Origin: Colwellia sp. C1TZA3
GTDB taxonomy: Bacteria; Pseudomonadota; Gammaproteobacteria; Enterobacterales; Alteromonadaceae
Length of the DNA stretch: 64,000 bases
Assembly (NCBI RefSeq): GCF_007954265.1
Contig: NZ_VOLS01000006.1
Location: 1 to 64,000, forward strand
Direction of reading: 5' to 3'
Shown here: positions 37,384-46,517 of the stretch, piece after piece
How the letters are laid out: each line of letters starts with the position of its first letter
Position numbering within the stretch: position 1 is the first letter of the stretch
The notes under the pieces: model-generated
Databases searched by the model: none
Seen by the model: the letters and a program-made list of their open reading frames with translations, nothing else
What the model was told of the DNA's origin: nothing
Position numbers and translations under genes: made by a program

Positions 37384-37554
37384 CTAGTCTGGAACTTTGA
37401 CTGAGATCTCAATTGACTTAGCATCACCCACAAGCCACTTTTGTAGATAGATACTACCCATAGCTTCAGCCTTGCCTGGCTCAGCGACTTCTTTAAAACG
37501 GATACTATTTTTGTTTTCTTTCTCAAAAACAAGTTTAACCTTAACTTCTGGCAT
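37384..37554 (-). CDS. Small conserved-looking protein of 56 aa
   Basis: A frame starting MPEVKVKLVFEKENKNSIRF and ending EISVKVPD, preceded by AGGGGAGATAAA, a strong ribosome site. Alternating beta-strand pattern with a central AMGSIYLQKWLVG segment suggests a small beta-sheet protein. I cannot name the family firmly. It stands 27 bp beyond the start-proximal side of the next minus-strand gene's stop, so it may be its downstream partner. Confidence 0.6.
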   Translation of the reverse strand: MPEVKVKLVFEKENKNSIRFKEVAEPGKAEAMGSIYLQKWLVGDAKSIEISVKVPD

Positions 37555-37580
37555 TTTATCTCCCCTGCAATGACTTAGCT

Positions 37581-38258
37581 TTACGCTAGGTTTAAACGTG
37601 CCACTAACCAGGTGGCAATGTCACGGATTTGTGTTGGATGAACACTGTGCGCCATTGGATAAGTTTGCCACTTTACCGGATAGTTTTTCGCATTAAGTAA
37701 GGTGTTAGCCATTTTACCGGCACTTAAAGGCACAACATCGTCATTGTCGCCGTGTTGTTGCAAAATTTCTGTATCGCTATTTGCCGCACTTAATTGCTCA
37801 GGTAATCCATCAGCATTAGGTAAATAACATGATAACGCCATAATGCCTGCAAGTTTTTCAGGGTAACGCAAACCGGTAAACATGCTCATCACGCCACCTT
37901 GACTAAAGCCTGCTAAAATAATATTGCTTGCAGAAATGCCACCGGCAACTTGCTCAGCAATTAATGCTCGAACTTTGACTTCAGACTCAAGCACACCAGT
38001 CATATCGGCACGGTTATGTAAATCCATACTTTTTATGTCATACCATGAGCGCATAACATAGCCCTGATTAATGGTTACAGCTTGCTCTGGCGCATGTGGA
38101 AAAACAAACCGTACCGCGTGGTTTTTTGGCAAACCTAGTTCAGGAACAATAGGCGAAAATCCTGCGCCAGAGTCTCCTAAACCATGTAACCAGATAACAC
38201 AGGCTGTGGCGGGTAAGTTGGGTTCTATGGTAATACGTTCTAATGGGACAGCAGACAT
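37581..38258 (-). CDS. Phospholipase/carboxylesterase-type alpha/beta hydrolase
   Basis: Protein of 225 residues from ATG 38258. It has the oxyanion segment LHGLGDSGAGF, the nucleophile Ser119 in GFSQGG, the catalytic Asp in HGDNDDVVP and His in MAHSVHP. This is the acyl-protein-thioesterase/carboxylesterase family (EstB/YpfH-like), soluble, acting on short acyl esters or thioesters. AGAGAG precedes the ATG; a 14-residue upstream extension is unlikely. Confidence 0.88.
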   Translation of the reverse strand: MSAVPLERITIEPNLPATACVIWLHGLGDSGAGFSPIVPELGLPKNHAVRFVFPHAPEQAVTINQGYVMRSWYDIKSMDLHNRADMTGVLESEVKVRALIAEQVAGGISASNIILAGFSQGGVMSMFTGLRYPEKLAGIMALSCYLPNADGLPEQLSAANSDTEILQQHGDNDDVVPLSAGKMANTLLNAKNYPVKWQTYPMAHSVHPTQIRDIATWLVARLNLA

Positions 38259-38490
38259 GCTTCTCTCTTTATAATCGTTACGTAAAAATGCCAATATCAT
38301 AACGCTTCTATAACTTAATTAAAATATACTCATGAGTGAGAAAATCATAATTTTTTTGTAGCTATTATTTAGCTAAGTATATAAATCCATGATTTTGATT
38401 GATCCTATAGCTCAACGGCCATAAAGTGGCTGTACAAAACGGATTAAACAAAGCCAAAAAATCCATGGACGAAGGAATAAATACGCACAA

Positions 38491-41247
38491 ATGATACGCC
38501 CAAAAAAAAGCTTAATTGCGCTTGCCATCGTAATAAGCACCATTATAACTACCCTCTTTTTGGTCTATATTGCCCGCGTTGCTATTGTAAAAAATTTTAG
38601 TAACGATAAGTTGGCGTTATATGACGCAAAAATTACCTGCTTAGACTTTCACTTCACAACAGATTTAGCACTGGCAATAAGTCGCTTATGCCTGCAAACA
38701 CCACAACTAGATATCAATATTAAAGATATGGCCATAACCTTTGCATCAGCTGCTGAGCAAAAAATTAAGCGCATCGATATGGCATCAGTAACAGTCCAAG
38801 GCACAGCAGACTTACTTACCCTCTTCAAAAGTAGCGCGAAAAAAAATACCCCTGCACCGCTAACAGCACAACTAAACACTTATTTAACGCAACTTGAACA
38901 ACTTAACTTACCTTTTAATATTAAGGTGGCAGCGTTAAGTTATTCGCCTTTTCCACAGGAAGATAGCGGCACAATAAATAGCAATAATGGCGCAAAAAAA
39001 GCACGTTATGTAGGCCAGCTTTCAGTTATAGAAAATACCGTAGAGTTTTCATTAAAAGACCTTCAACACACAGTTTTATTATCAGTTAATTTATCGACTA
39101 ACCAGCATAAAAAAGCACCCTTGACCTTAAAAGTATCTGCTCATTTAACACCGTTAAAAAAGTTTTTATTCGCACATAAACTACCGTTAACGCCAACAGT
39201 AATAGACATTTTAGACACGCTTAAAACTAACGGCGAATTTTATAGCTTATTAAACTATCAAGCAGGTCAATTGACCTTAGATAGCCAATTAAAATATTTT
39301 TCACTTGCTGCACAAGGTGTTAAAACGAGTGGCCCCTTTGCACTGTCCGGCACGCTTAACTTGCACAGCACAGTTAACTTAAACACGGTTAATTTAAGTA
39401 AGGAAAGCTTAAACAAAAAACCTAAAGCGCTTAATAGCCATGCTGAACTGGAGATTGAATTTCAACAAAATAATAGCTTACAGCTGCAATATAGTCACCA
39501 ACACCTGATTGATTACTTGAAAAACCACACGCTATCACCTTTGCTTATCACGCTACTAAAAGATAACCCAGTTGAGCAATTAACCTTCCAGCCAAAGGGC
39601 AAATTAGCTTTTAACCTAAACAGTCAACAGCTGTCCTTATCAGGCATAGCAGTAAAAGCAGAAAATGCTCAGCAAGTGCATCAACTGAACTTAAATGAGC
39701 TGACCTTTAATTTAAAGCATTATCTCAACCTTGATCCAAGTCACAACAATAATCCAATAACAAAAGCCCCAGCAAAAGAAAGTCCATTACTGGCACAACT
39801 AAATTTTAAACTTGATAGCCCACTGTTACTTTCAAGCATTAATAATTTTACTCATGCACCGGTTATAGTAAAACTGCAAGGTTCTATTAGCCAAAGCCAT
39901 GTACAAACCATAATAAACTTTGCTGAAAACTCATCGTTTACTAGCAACAACATCGCCATGTCGGCAAAGCAAAAAACAGCAGATAATAAGCTATTCTCGA
40001 TTAAACAGTTAGCCACAAAAGTACAAGGCAGTGTAGAAATACACCACCCGATTCAACAACAAACCGCTATGCAAGATCAAAACCCTGTACAACTTAAAAA
40101 TAAGGCGCAAGTACAAGGTAAGCGCACCATTAACTTACATGTAAAAGTGCAAAGTCAGGCTGAGAAATTGCGTGTGGGTAAAATGGTTGCAGTCAAAAAA
40201 TTAGCACTAAGCACGACTATTACCAGTAATTTAAATAACATTGCAATAAATGCTGTCGCCACTGCCGATAATGTACCGCTAGGAAACTTAGCAATATCAG
40301 GGACGTTAGCTAAACCTAACCTTGCATTAACGGCTGAAGCGTTACCGTTAACTGACCTGCTCTCTCTAAACCTACAATTACCAACAAAAGTAGCCTTAGT
40401 GGAAGGCACACTGAGCTACAGCGTAAAAGCTCAGGTAACTGATTTAACAGATTTTGAAAAAACACCACTAGCCATATCAATAGCAATGACATCAGTCAGC
40501 GGTGAAGTAGAAAAAATTTGGTTACAAGAGCTTAATTGGCAACAAAATTTTCAATTTTTAGCCGGTAAGCTAACCACGCTACAAAATGTATCTGAACACG
40601 GAAAAGAAAACCTAACGATTGCATTAATAGATACCCCAACACCGATATCAAAATTATCCCTTAACACCAATATTAGTTATCAAAAAGACTTTACAATTTC
40701 GGCAACAAAACTCAAAGGTGATATTTTGGGTGGTAGCTTTGCCATTCCAAAAGTTCAGTGGCCACTAGAGTCAGGTCATTCAGTTGACATTCAGCTTACC
40801 CATATAGACTTAGAGCAATTGTTGGCGTTAGACAAAAAGCAGGGTATTGTAGTGACCGGCAACATATCAGGCCAGTTGCCTATTAGTTATGATGGCGAAA
40901 AATATATTCTAGGAAACGGCGAACTGCATAATGTAACTAATGGCCTTATTCAGGTGATGAATAATCCTGCAGTAGCTGAGCTAAAAGCGAATAACAGCCA
41001 GTTAAAGTTAGCGTTTGATGCACTGCAGAACTTGCACTATCATCAGTTGTCTTCTGATATTTCAATGGCAGATAACGGCTATATGTTATTAAAAACGGTG
41101 ATCAAAGGCCGAAATCCGGACATCGACAACGATGTGAACCTGAACTTGAACTTAAGCTATGACTTATTAGGCTTGCTTGAATCAATGTCAGTTACCAAAC
41201 AATTTGAAGAACGTATTATCAAAGGTTTACAAAAAAATAAGGAGTAA
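38491..41247 (+). CDS. ydbH: YdbH, AsmA-like intermembrane phospholipid transport protein
   Basis: Protein of 918 residues: one N-terminal inner-membrane helix (about 8-28), then a very long beta-rich repetitive periplasmic body and a C-terminal YdbH/dicarboxylate-transport-like (DctA-YdbH) domain (GDILGGSFAIPKVQWP, GIVVTGNISGQLPISYDGEKY, LNLNLSYDLLGLLESM). YdbH is one of the AsmA-like bridges that move phospholipids to the outer membrane, partly redundant with TamB and YhdP. It is followed after 2 bp by ynbE, its outer-membrane lipoprotein partner. Confidence 0.88.
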   Translation: MIRPKKSLIALAIVISTIITTLFLVYIARVAIVKNFSNDKLALYDAKITCLDFHFTTDLALAISRLCLQTPQLDINIKDMAITFASAAEQKIKRIDMASVTVQGTADLLTLFKSSAKKNTPAPLTAQLNTYLTQLEQLNLPFNIKVAALSYSPFPQEDSGTINSNNGAKKARYVGQLSVIENTVEFSLKDLQHTVLLSVNLSTNQHKKAPLTLKVSAHLTPLKKFLFAHKLPLTPTVIDILDTLKTNGEFYSLLNYQAGQLTLDSQLKYFSLAAQGVKTSGPFALSGTLNLHSTVNLNTVNLSKESLNKKPKALNSHAELEIEFQQNNSLQLQYSHQHLIDYLKNHTLSPLLITLLKDNPVEQLTFQPKGKLAFNLNSQQLSLSGIAVKAENAQQVHQLNLNELTFNLKHYLNLDPSHNNNPITKAPAKESPLLAQLNFKLDSPLLLSSINNFTHAPVIVKLQGSISQSHVQTIINFAENSSFTSNNIAMSAKQKTADNKLFSIKQLATKVQGSVEIHHPIQQQTAMQDQNPVQLKNKAQVQGKRTINLHVKVQSQAEKLRVGKMVAVKKLALSTTITSNLNNIAINAVATADNVPLGNLAISGTLAKPNLALTAEALPLTDLLSLNLQLPTKVALVEGTLSYSVKAQVTDLTDFEKTPLAISIAMTSVSGEVEKIWLQELNWQQNFQFLAGKLTTLQNVSEHGKENLTIALIDTPTPISKLSLNTNISYQKDFTISATKLKGDILGGSFAIPKVQWPLESGHSVDIQLTHIDLEQLLALDKKQGIVVTGNISGQLPISYDGEKYILGNGELHNVTNGLIQVMNNPAVAELKANNSQLKLAFDALQNLHYHQLSSDISMADNGYMLLKTVIKGRNPDIDNDVNLNLNLSYDLLGLLESMSVTKQFEERIIKGLQKNKE

Positions 41248-41249
41248 GT

Positions 41250-41432
41250 ATGAATAAAATACTAACCACAGTGTTAGCTATTTTTATAATCAGTGGCTGT
41301 ACACATAAAATAGAAGTTAGCGCCAAAGAGCCGATCACGATTAATTTAAATTTAAAAATTGATCATGAAATCAGGGTAAAAGTCGACAAACAACTTGATG
41401 ACATATTTAGTGACGATAGCGATGTATTTTAA
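41250..41432 (+). CDS. ynbE: YnbE-family outer-membrane lipoprotein
   Basis: Lipoprotein of 60 residues with lipobox IISGC (Cys17). The mature part KIEVSAKEPITINLNLKIDH is a short amphipathic beta strand. In E. coli, YnbE multimerises and continues the beta structure of YdbH to the outer membrane. Two bases separate it from ydbH, and AAGGAG precedes its ATG. Confidence 0.9.
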   Translation: MNKILTTVLAIFIISGCTHKIEVSAKEPITINLNLKIDHEIRVKVDKQLDDIFSDDSDVF

Positions 41433-41441
41433 GGAGTAATT

Positions 41442-41840
41442 ATGAATAACTTATCTAATAAAAAATCTAATGAAAAGTCTAATAAATTAGCCAGTAAAAA
41501 ATTAAATAACATGACCAACATAGTTAAAAAATTAACTTGTGCGCTGCTAGCCATAACCATGACATTTTCCGCATGGGCTATTTCACTAGACAACGCCAAG
41601 CAACAAGGCTTGATTGGCGAAATGCAAAACGGTTACTTAGGCCTTGTGGTAGACAACGCCGAAGCGCGAAGTTTAGTGGCGAGTGTTAACGAAAAGCGTA
41701 AAAGTATTTACCTTAACCTAGCGCGTAAAAATAACATCACCATGGCGCAAGTCACCGCGCTAGCCGCTGAAAAAGCCTTAAGTAAAACTCAGACCGGCCA
41801 TTTAATTCAAAATACAGCTGGGCAGTGGGTAAAAAAATAA
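41442..41840 (+). CDS. ydbL: YdbL-family (DUF1318) periplasmic protein
   Basis: Protein of 132 residues. A Lys/Asn/Ser-rich N-terminal extension of about 24 residues precedes a normal signal peptide (NIVKKLTCALLAITMTFSAWA), then a DUF1318 domain (DNAKQQGLIGEMQNGYLGLV ... NITMAQVTALAAEKAL). In E. coli, YdbL acts as chaperone or regulator preventing excess YnbE multimerisation. AAGGAG sits before ATG 41442, but ATG 41511 would give a standard-length signal peptide. Confidence 0.88.
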   Translation: MNNLSNKKSNEKSNKLASKKLNNMTNIVKKLTCALLAITMTFSAWAISLDNAKQQGLIGEMQNGYLGLVVDNAEARSLVASVNEKRKSIYLNLARKNNITMAQVTALAAEKALSKTQTGHLIQNTAGQWVKK

Positions 41841-41975
41841 TTTTGCAACAAAATTGGTTACAAACTCAGAAATAATGGCAAGTTAAAAAGGGGCAAAACA
41901 AGCCGCTCTTTAACTTCAGTTCAACTCAGTTCACTGCTGTCAACTGTAGCCTAATCTAGCTAACAGCCGCCTGTA

Positions 41976-42134
41976 ATACCAATCCCATTAAGTTATTGCT
42001 CACTTGTACTAGTTAAAATAGCTCAAGGCTGTGTTGCTCTCAATCCCAATAGCCAGCTATTGCTCAATTGAGCGCCTTACCTTGAGTTATTTTTCCTGCG
42101 CACAACAAGATCACAAACTTAATGGAACTGGTAT
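41976..42134 (+). repeat. Family A MITE-like element, copy A7
   Basis: Complete family A element, CTCAATCCC subtype, with CAATTGAGCGCC in place of CAATCGAGCGCC. It lies between ydbL and the OmpA-family gene. The rest of 41841-42423 carries the OmpA promoter region and no gene. Confidence 0.9.
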
Positions 42135-42423
42135 AACATCAAAAGTCAGCCTATTTTTATTGTTAATTATCAGTAACCAATTAACTCTCGCTAGTTCTGA
42201 GCTAGTTCTCAGTAGAATTAATTACTTACAACTGAAATATATTAAGATTCTCCATTGATCTTAATCAAAAAAAACGAGGTAATATGTAGCGTTTTATGAA
42301 AATAATTGTCAAAATACGCATTAGAAACTTAGCTGAGAAATTAATTTATGACTTTCTTTAATCATCTTCGTTATGCAGAACAGAATTTATTAAGATTATT
42401 TAGACCTAAACAAGGAATTACCA

Positions 42424-43470
42424 ATGAAAGCATTTAAAATTTCTCTACTCGCAGCACTTATCAGCTCACCACTAGCTGCTGAAACTATTGATAAAACATG
42501 GGAGCTTGGCGTCTTTGGCGACTACATAAAGTCGAGCACTCACAAAGGTACAAGAATGGATTGGGACCAAATTGAGGCCGGTAAATCTATCGGTGTCGAT
42601 TTGCAAAAAATTATTAATGACTACTGGAATGTGCGTGTTGAAATTGCAAGAACTCGCTATGACGTAAACAACGGCGGTGATAAAGATTACGGCATTCGTG
42701 GAGGCGTTGACGCTATTTACAAACTAGAAGATAGCGATTTATATATGTTTGCTGGCGTAAAACGCTTTAGTAACGTGAAAAGCTACAATGCAGTAAATAT
42801 TGGTGCTGGTTATAACTTTGAGGTTAACGACCGTTTATCTTTTTATACTGAAGCCGCTATTTATAAAGATGTTGATTATGGCTTTATCGATCAAGGTGTA
42901 AAGTTAGGCCTTAAATATACCTTTGGCGATGTTAAGCAAGCACCAGTAAGCATCAAACCTACAGTAGTAGCAGTACAACCTGTTGCAGCAAAAGTTTTAG
43001 ATAGTGACAACGATGGTGTTAGCGATAATATGGATCGCTGTGCTGACACACCTGTGACCGTGAAAGTAGACTCTATGGGTTGTACTTTATATTCAGAACA
43101 TGCCGTTGAAATTAAGCTTAATATTGCCTTTGCTAATAACAGCTCGATTGTTAAGCCTGCATTAGTCGATGATATTCAACGACTAGCTGATTTCATGAAA
43201 GAATATACCAATACATCAGTTGAGATTGAAGGACATAGTTCAATTACAGGTACTGCTGACTATAACTTAATGCTGTCGAAAAAACGTGCAGTGTCAGTAG
43301 AGAGCATCCTTGTTAATAAATTTAATATTGACGCTAGTCGACTAACAGCTAAAGGCTACGGTCAAACTCAATTATTATCAGCAGACAATACCATTGCTGC
43401 CCATAAGTTAAATCGTCGTGTTGTTGCAAAAATCGCCACAAGCGTAAAAAAAGTGGTCACTAAAGGCTAG
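42424..43470 (+). CDS. OmpA-family outer-membrane protein with TSP3-like linker
   Basis: Protein of 348 residues: signal peptide (1-19, ends LAA), a beta-barrel portion (about 22-170, alternating hydrophobic strands ending in LKYTFGD), a Pro/Ala/Val linker, a calcium-binding thrombospondin type 3-like motif DSDNDGVSDNMDRC (about 194-207), and an OmpA C-terminal peptidoglycan-binding domain (about 215-340: VEIEGHSSITG, YNLMLSKKRA, ASRLTAKGYG, NRRVVAKI). It anchors the outer membrane to peptidoglycan. AAGGAATT precedes the ATG. Confidence 0.88.
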   Translation: MKAFKISLLAALISSPLAAETIDKTWELGVFGDYIKSSTHKGTRMDWDQIEAGKSIGVDLQKIINDYWNVRVEIARTRYDVNNGGDKDYGIRGGVDAIYKLEDSDLYMFAGVKRFSNVKSYNAVNIGAGYNFEVNDRLSFYTEAAIYKDVDYGFIDQGVKLGLKYTFGDVKQAPVSIKPTVVAVQPVAAKVLDSDNDGVSDNMDRCADTPVTVKVDSMGCTLYSEHAVEIKLNIAFANNSSIVKPALVDDIQRLADFMKEYTNTSVEIEGHSSITGTADYNLMLSKKRAVSVESILVNKFNIDASRLTAKGYGQTQLLSADNTIAAHKLNRRVVAKIATSVKKVVTKG

Positions 43471-43486
43471 TTATTCGCTGATGACT

Positions 43487-43518
43487 GAGAACAAAGTTAT
43501 TTTAATCACTTTGTTCTC
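43487..43518 (+). terminator. Hairpin after the OmpA-family gene
   Basis: GAGAACAAAGT and ACTTTGTTCTC form an 11-bp stem with a 10-nt loop, 17 bp beyond the stop codon. A run of T is lacking, so it may act as terminator or 3'-end stabiliser. Confidence 0.5.
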
Positions 43519-43829
43519 AAATTAACTACAACATCTAGGACTATAGCCAAGCCCCTTCAATAAACATAATTTTGCTACTTATGATGGTTTGGCTATATAT
43601 TTATTAAGCTCAAAAGAATATGTTGAAGAAAATGAATAAGTCTACCGTAGACTTTATTAACAAAAATATTCAAAATATTCAAAATATTGCTAAATCATCA
43701 CTTACCCCATACGTAGACAACAAGAAAAAAGCATATCGTTCCCTGCTGTAACAACAAGCAAGCTCAAGCCAGCTAACAAACCTCATGATTAATCCATTTT
43801 TTAAGTCTTTACTGAGTCAAAACCCACTT

Positions 43830-43908
43830 ATACCAAGTTGATTAATTACCTGCTCATTTTTAACGGTTAAAATAAAAAAGTAGATCACTTATTTAATCAA
43901 ATTGGTAT
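43830..43908 (+). repeat. Family B element, internally deleted copy B5 (79 bp)
   Basis: The left 38 bp (ATACCAAGTTGATTAATTA ... GGTTAAAAT) are joined to the right about 35 bp (AAAAAGTAGATCACTTATTTAATCAAATTGGTAT). Compared with B3, about 84 bp of interior is missing. The rest of 43519-44160 is AT-rich with the promoter of the next gene; a 43-codon frame at 43620-43751 is not convincing. Confidence 0.75.
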
Positions 43909-44160
43909 AATATTTTCAAAAGCGCTACTCCCTTCATTAATTCATCAACTTTGCTTCATGGCGCATGTATTTTTAATAAAGCCATAAAAATTTTACAACA
44001 CTGTTTTGACTAATGACTAGGATTAAAAACCAAGGTAAATTAACAGCCTGAAATTTATTACTTTTAATCTCGGTCTAAACTGACATAGCATTTTAATAAG
44101 TTCGTAATCAACCATGATTAATAACAAAAATATTAACAACAAACAATTAGGTACACGCAA

Positions 44161-46506
44161 ATGAAATACAGTTTAATCGCCCTTAGTATGCACTTTATTT
44201 TTCACGCTCAAATAGCCAGTGCTGAAGTAGCTAAGGGAACTGATGTTGAAGTTATTGAAGTAGCAGGTCAGCGTATTATCAATCATGGCTTTTCACCCAA
44301 AAACACCAAAATCAATGGGCCATTTGGCGATGATGTAGGCTTAGCTGACATTGCACGCTCTATAACGCCTATTACTAGTGCCATGATGGAGCAATTAAAT
44401 ATAACTGACTTACAAGACATTCTGGCGGTAACGCCTAATAGTTACTCAGCCAGTGGTTTTGGTGCACCAAGCTTACCTACTTTACGTGGTCAATTAGGCG
44501 AGCTTTTTCAAGATGGCCTGCGCCGCCAAGCCGGTAATAACGGCTTTGGTGTGCCACTTTCTTTTAATTCTGTCGATCAGCTTGACGTAATAAAAGGTCC
44601 GCCACCGGTGTTATTTGGTAGTAGCCAACGTAACGGTGGTTTTGTTAATTTACAATCTAAACGCGCATCGACTGAAAAAAGTGCTGCAACAGTGAAACTT
44701 AGCGCAGGTCGATGGGATCAATACAGTGCGCAACTTGATATTAGTGCGCCAATTGTTGAGGGTGAGAGTGGTTTTAGAATCAGCGCTGAGCATATTGATA
44801 ATGGCAGTTTTTATGATTACTCAAGCTTTAAAAGTGACAGCTTTTACGCCGCCTTTCGTTTATTACCTGATAGCCAAAGCACCTGGGATATTAACGTTGA
44901 ATTATATCAAGTTGAGTTTACCGACAATGCTGGTATTAATAGGCCAACGCAGGCATTAATCGACAGCGGTTTATATATTACCGGCCAAGGTGTACAACCT
45001 AACGGTAGCCTTATACCTGGCGCTGGGGCATTAATTTCCCCAACCGGACAAGTACAAATTAGCCGCAGTAGGGTATTAACCGACCCTGACAATGAAAACG
45101 AAGCTAAGACTTTTTTATTACACAGCATCTACACCCGTGAGCTAAACAGCCAAACACAGTTAAAAAACAGCACATATTATCAACATTTAACCCGTGATGA
45201 AATTGCTCAAAATAGCTTTGTGGAAATCATAGATGCTGCCGATACCGCGCAAAACCGACTTGAGCTAAGTTATGATTGGAACAACCAACAACAAACGATT
45301 GTTGCCTTTGATGTCCGTTATAATAAAGTGCGCGGTTATAGCCAATTTACCACTGAAGCTGACGACCCTATTGATTTAACCGGCCCAGTACAAAGCCGCC
45401 GCATCCCCCTAACGGCCGAACAACAAGCTAGACTTGTAGAGCTACGCCCCGGTGTGTTTGTCTCACCCGGTGGCCAGTATGATGTCAATAATGACAAGGT
45501 TGGCGACTATTTGTTATCAGATACTACCGACTCTACCAGCTGGCAAACCGGTTTTGCCATTCAGCAAGATAGTCAATGGAGCGAGCGTTTGAGAACAAAC
45601 TTTGGCTACCGTATTGATTTTTATGATGTACAAGCGGGAGATCCCATTGCACCTGCAGGTCAAGACGCGGCAGAAGATAGCATTAATAAAACCTTACATT
45701 CAGGCCAAGCTAGCGTTAATTACAAGCTTAATACTGATTTAACTGTTTATGCTGCAACGAGTTATAACGAAGCAACCTCAAATAGTATGGCCGGTGGTAA
45801 TTCATTAGGCGCTGATAACTTAATTAATGCACAGAACTTTGCCACTGAAAATACCTTAAATGAAGTGGGCATTAAGTATATACCCGACAACAGCGCTTGG
45901 TATATCGACGGAGCATTATTTAATCAACGCCGTAGCTTACGTAATCGCGATGGCAGTAACACAGGTATAAAAACCAAAGGGGTCGAACTACAAGTGTTTT
46001 ATGATGCTGCACCCTATTGGTTTAACATAGGTTACAGTTATCTTGACGCCCGTTATGACAACTCTGCTAGTAGTCAAAGTTCGTCACAAATTGCTGATGC
46101 CTTTGATAATTCTCGAGCCGATATTATTCAAGGTACTAGCGTAGGTGCACCAAGCTTCACCGCCTTTCCTCGTTCTACTAGGCGTGTACAAGGTATACCA
46201 GAGCAATCGTTAAGTATTAATGGTGGTCTTTATATTACAGAATCTTGGCAAGCAGGCTTTGCCGCCTTATATACCTCAAGTTACCCACTAGATTTTTTAG
46301 CAACCGTAAACATACGCGATCAATACACCTTAGGCCTTAACACCAGTTACCGAATTGGCGAGCATACCAAATTACGTTTTGATATCAATAATGTCACCAA
46401 TCAAAAGAATTGGCGTCCGGTATTTGAAGGTGGATATTTTGGTTCAACCTTGGTTTTTCCTGAATTACCTATTAATGCCAAATTCACCATACAGCACAGT
46501 TTTTAA
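44161..46506 (+). CDS. TonB-dependent outer-membrane receptor (siderophore-type)
   Basis: Protein of 781 residues: signal peptide (1-21, IASA), TonB box near VEVIEVAG (about 29-36), plug domain (about 55-165, with TLRGQLGELFQDGLRR and DQLDVIKGPPPVLFG) and a 22-strand barrel ending in the aromatic TIQHSF. Annotation would be siderophore receptor, but the ligand is not identifiable and no siderophore gene or clear Fur box is near. It is the first gene of a plus-strand cluster with an ABC importer, so the ligand may be what that importer carries. Confidence 0.85.
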   Translation: MKYSLIALSMHFIFHAQIASAEVAKGTDVEVIEVAGQRIINHGFSPKNTKINGPFGDDVGLADIARSITPITSAMMEQLNITDLQDILAVTPNSYSASGFGAPSLPTLRGQLGELFQDGLRRQAGNNGFGVPLSFNSVDQLDVIKGPPPVLFGSSQRNGGFVNLQSKRASTEKSAATVKLSAGRWDQYSAQLDISAPIVEGESGFRISAEHIDNGSFYDYSSFKSDSFYAAFRLLPDSQSTWDINVELYQVEFTDNAGINRPTQALIDSGLYITGQGVQPNGSLIPGAGALISPTGQVQISRSRVLTDPDNENEAKTFLLHSIYTRELNSQTQLKNSTYYQHLTRDEIAQNSFVEIIDAADTAQNRLELSYDWNNQQQTIVAFDVRYNKVRGYSQFTTEADDPIDLTGPVQSRRIPLTAEQQARLVELRPGVFVSPGGQYDVNNDKVGDYLLSDTTDSTSWQTGFAIQQDSQWSERLRTNFGYRIDFYDVQAGDPIAPAGQDAAEDSINKTLHSGQASVNYKLNTDLTVYAATSYNEATSNSMAGGNSLGADNLINAQNFATENTLNEVGIKYIPDNSAWYIDGALFNQRRSLRNRDGSNTGIKTKGVELQVFYDAAPYWFNIGYSYLDARYDNSASSQSSSQIADAFDNSRADIIQGTSVGAPSFTAFPRSTRRVQGIPEQSLSINGGLYITESWQAGFAALYTSSYPLDFLATVNIRDQYTLGLNTSYRIGEHTKLRFDINNVTNQKNWRPVFEGGYFGSTLVFPELPINAKFTIQHSF

Positions 46507-46517
46507 GGACAATTTTT

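Noticed and set aside
42031-42258. 75-codon plus-strand frame before the OmpA gene
   Set aside because: Its start is inside family A copy A7; similar frames occur in other copies (21-57 codons), so it is not a real gene.
43620-43751. A 43-codon frame (MLKKMNKSTVDF ...) upstream of the TonB receptor
   Set aside because: Weak ribosome site, internal NIQNIQNI repetition and no recognisable family; it lies in a very AT-rich spacer. Not supported as a gene.
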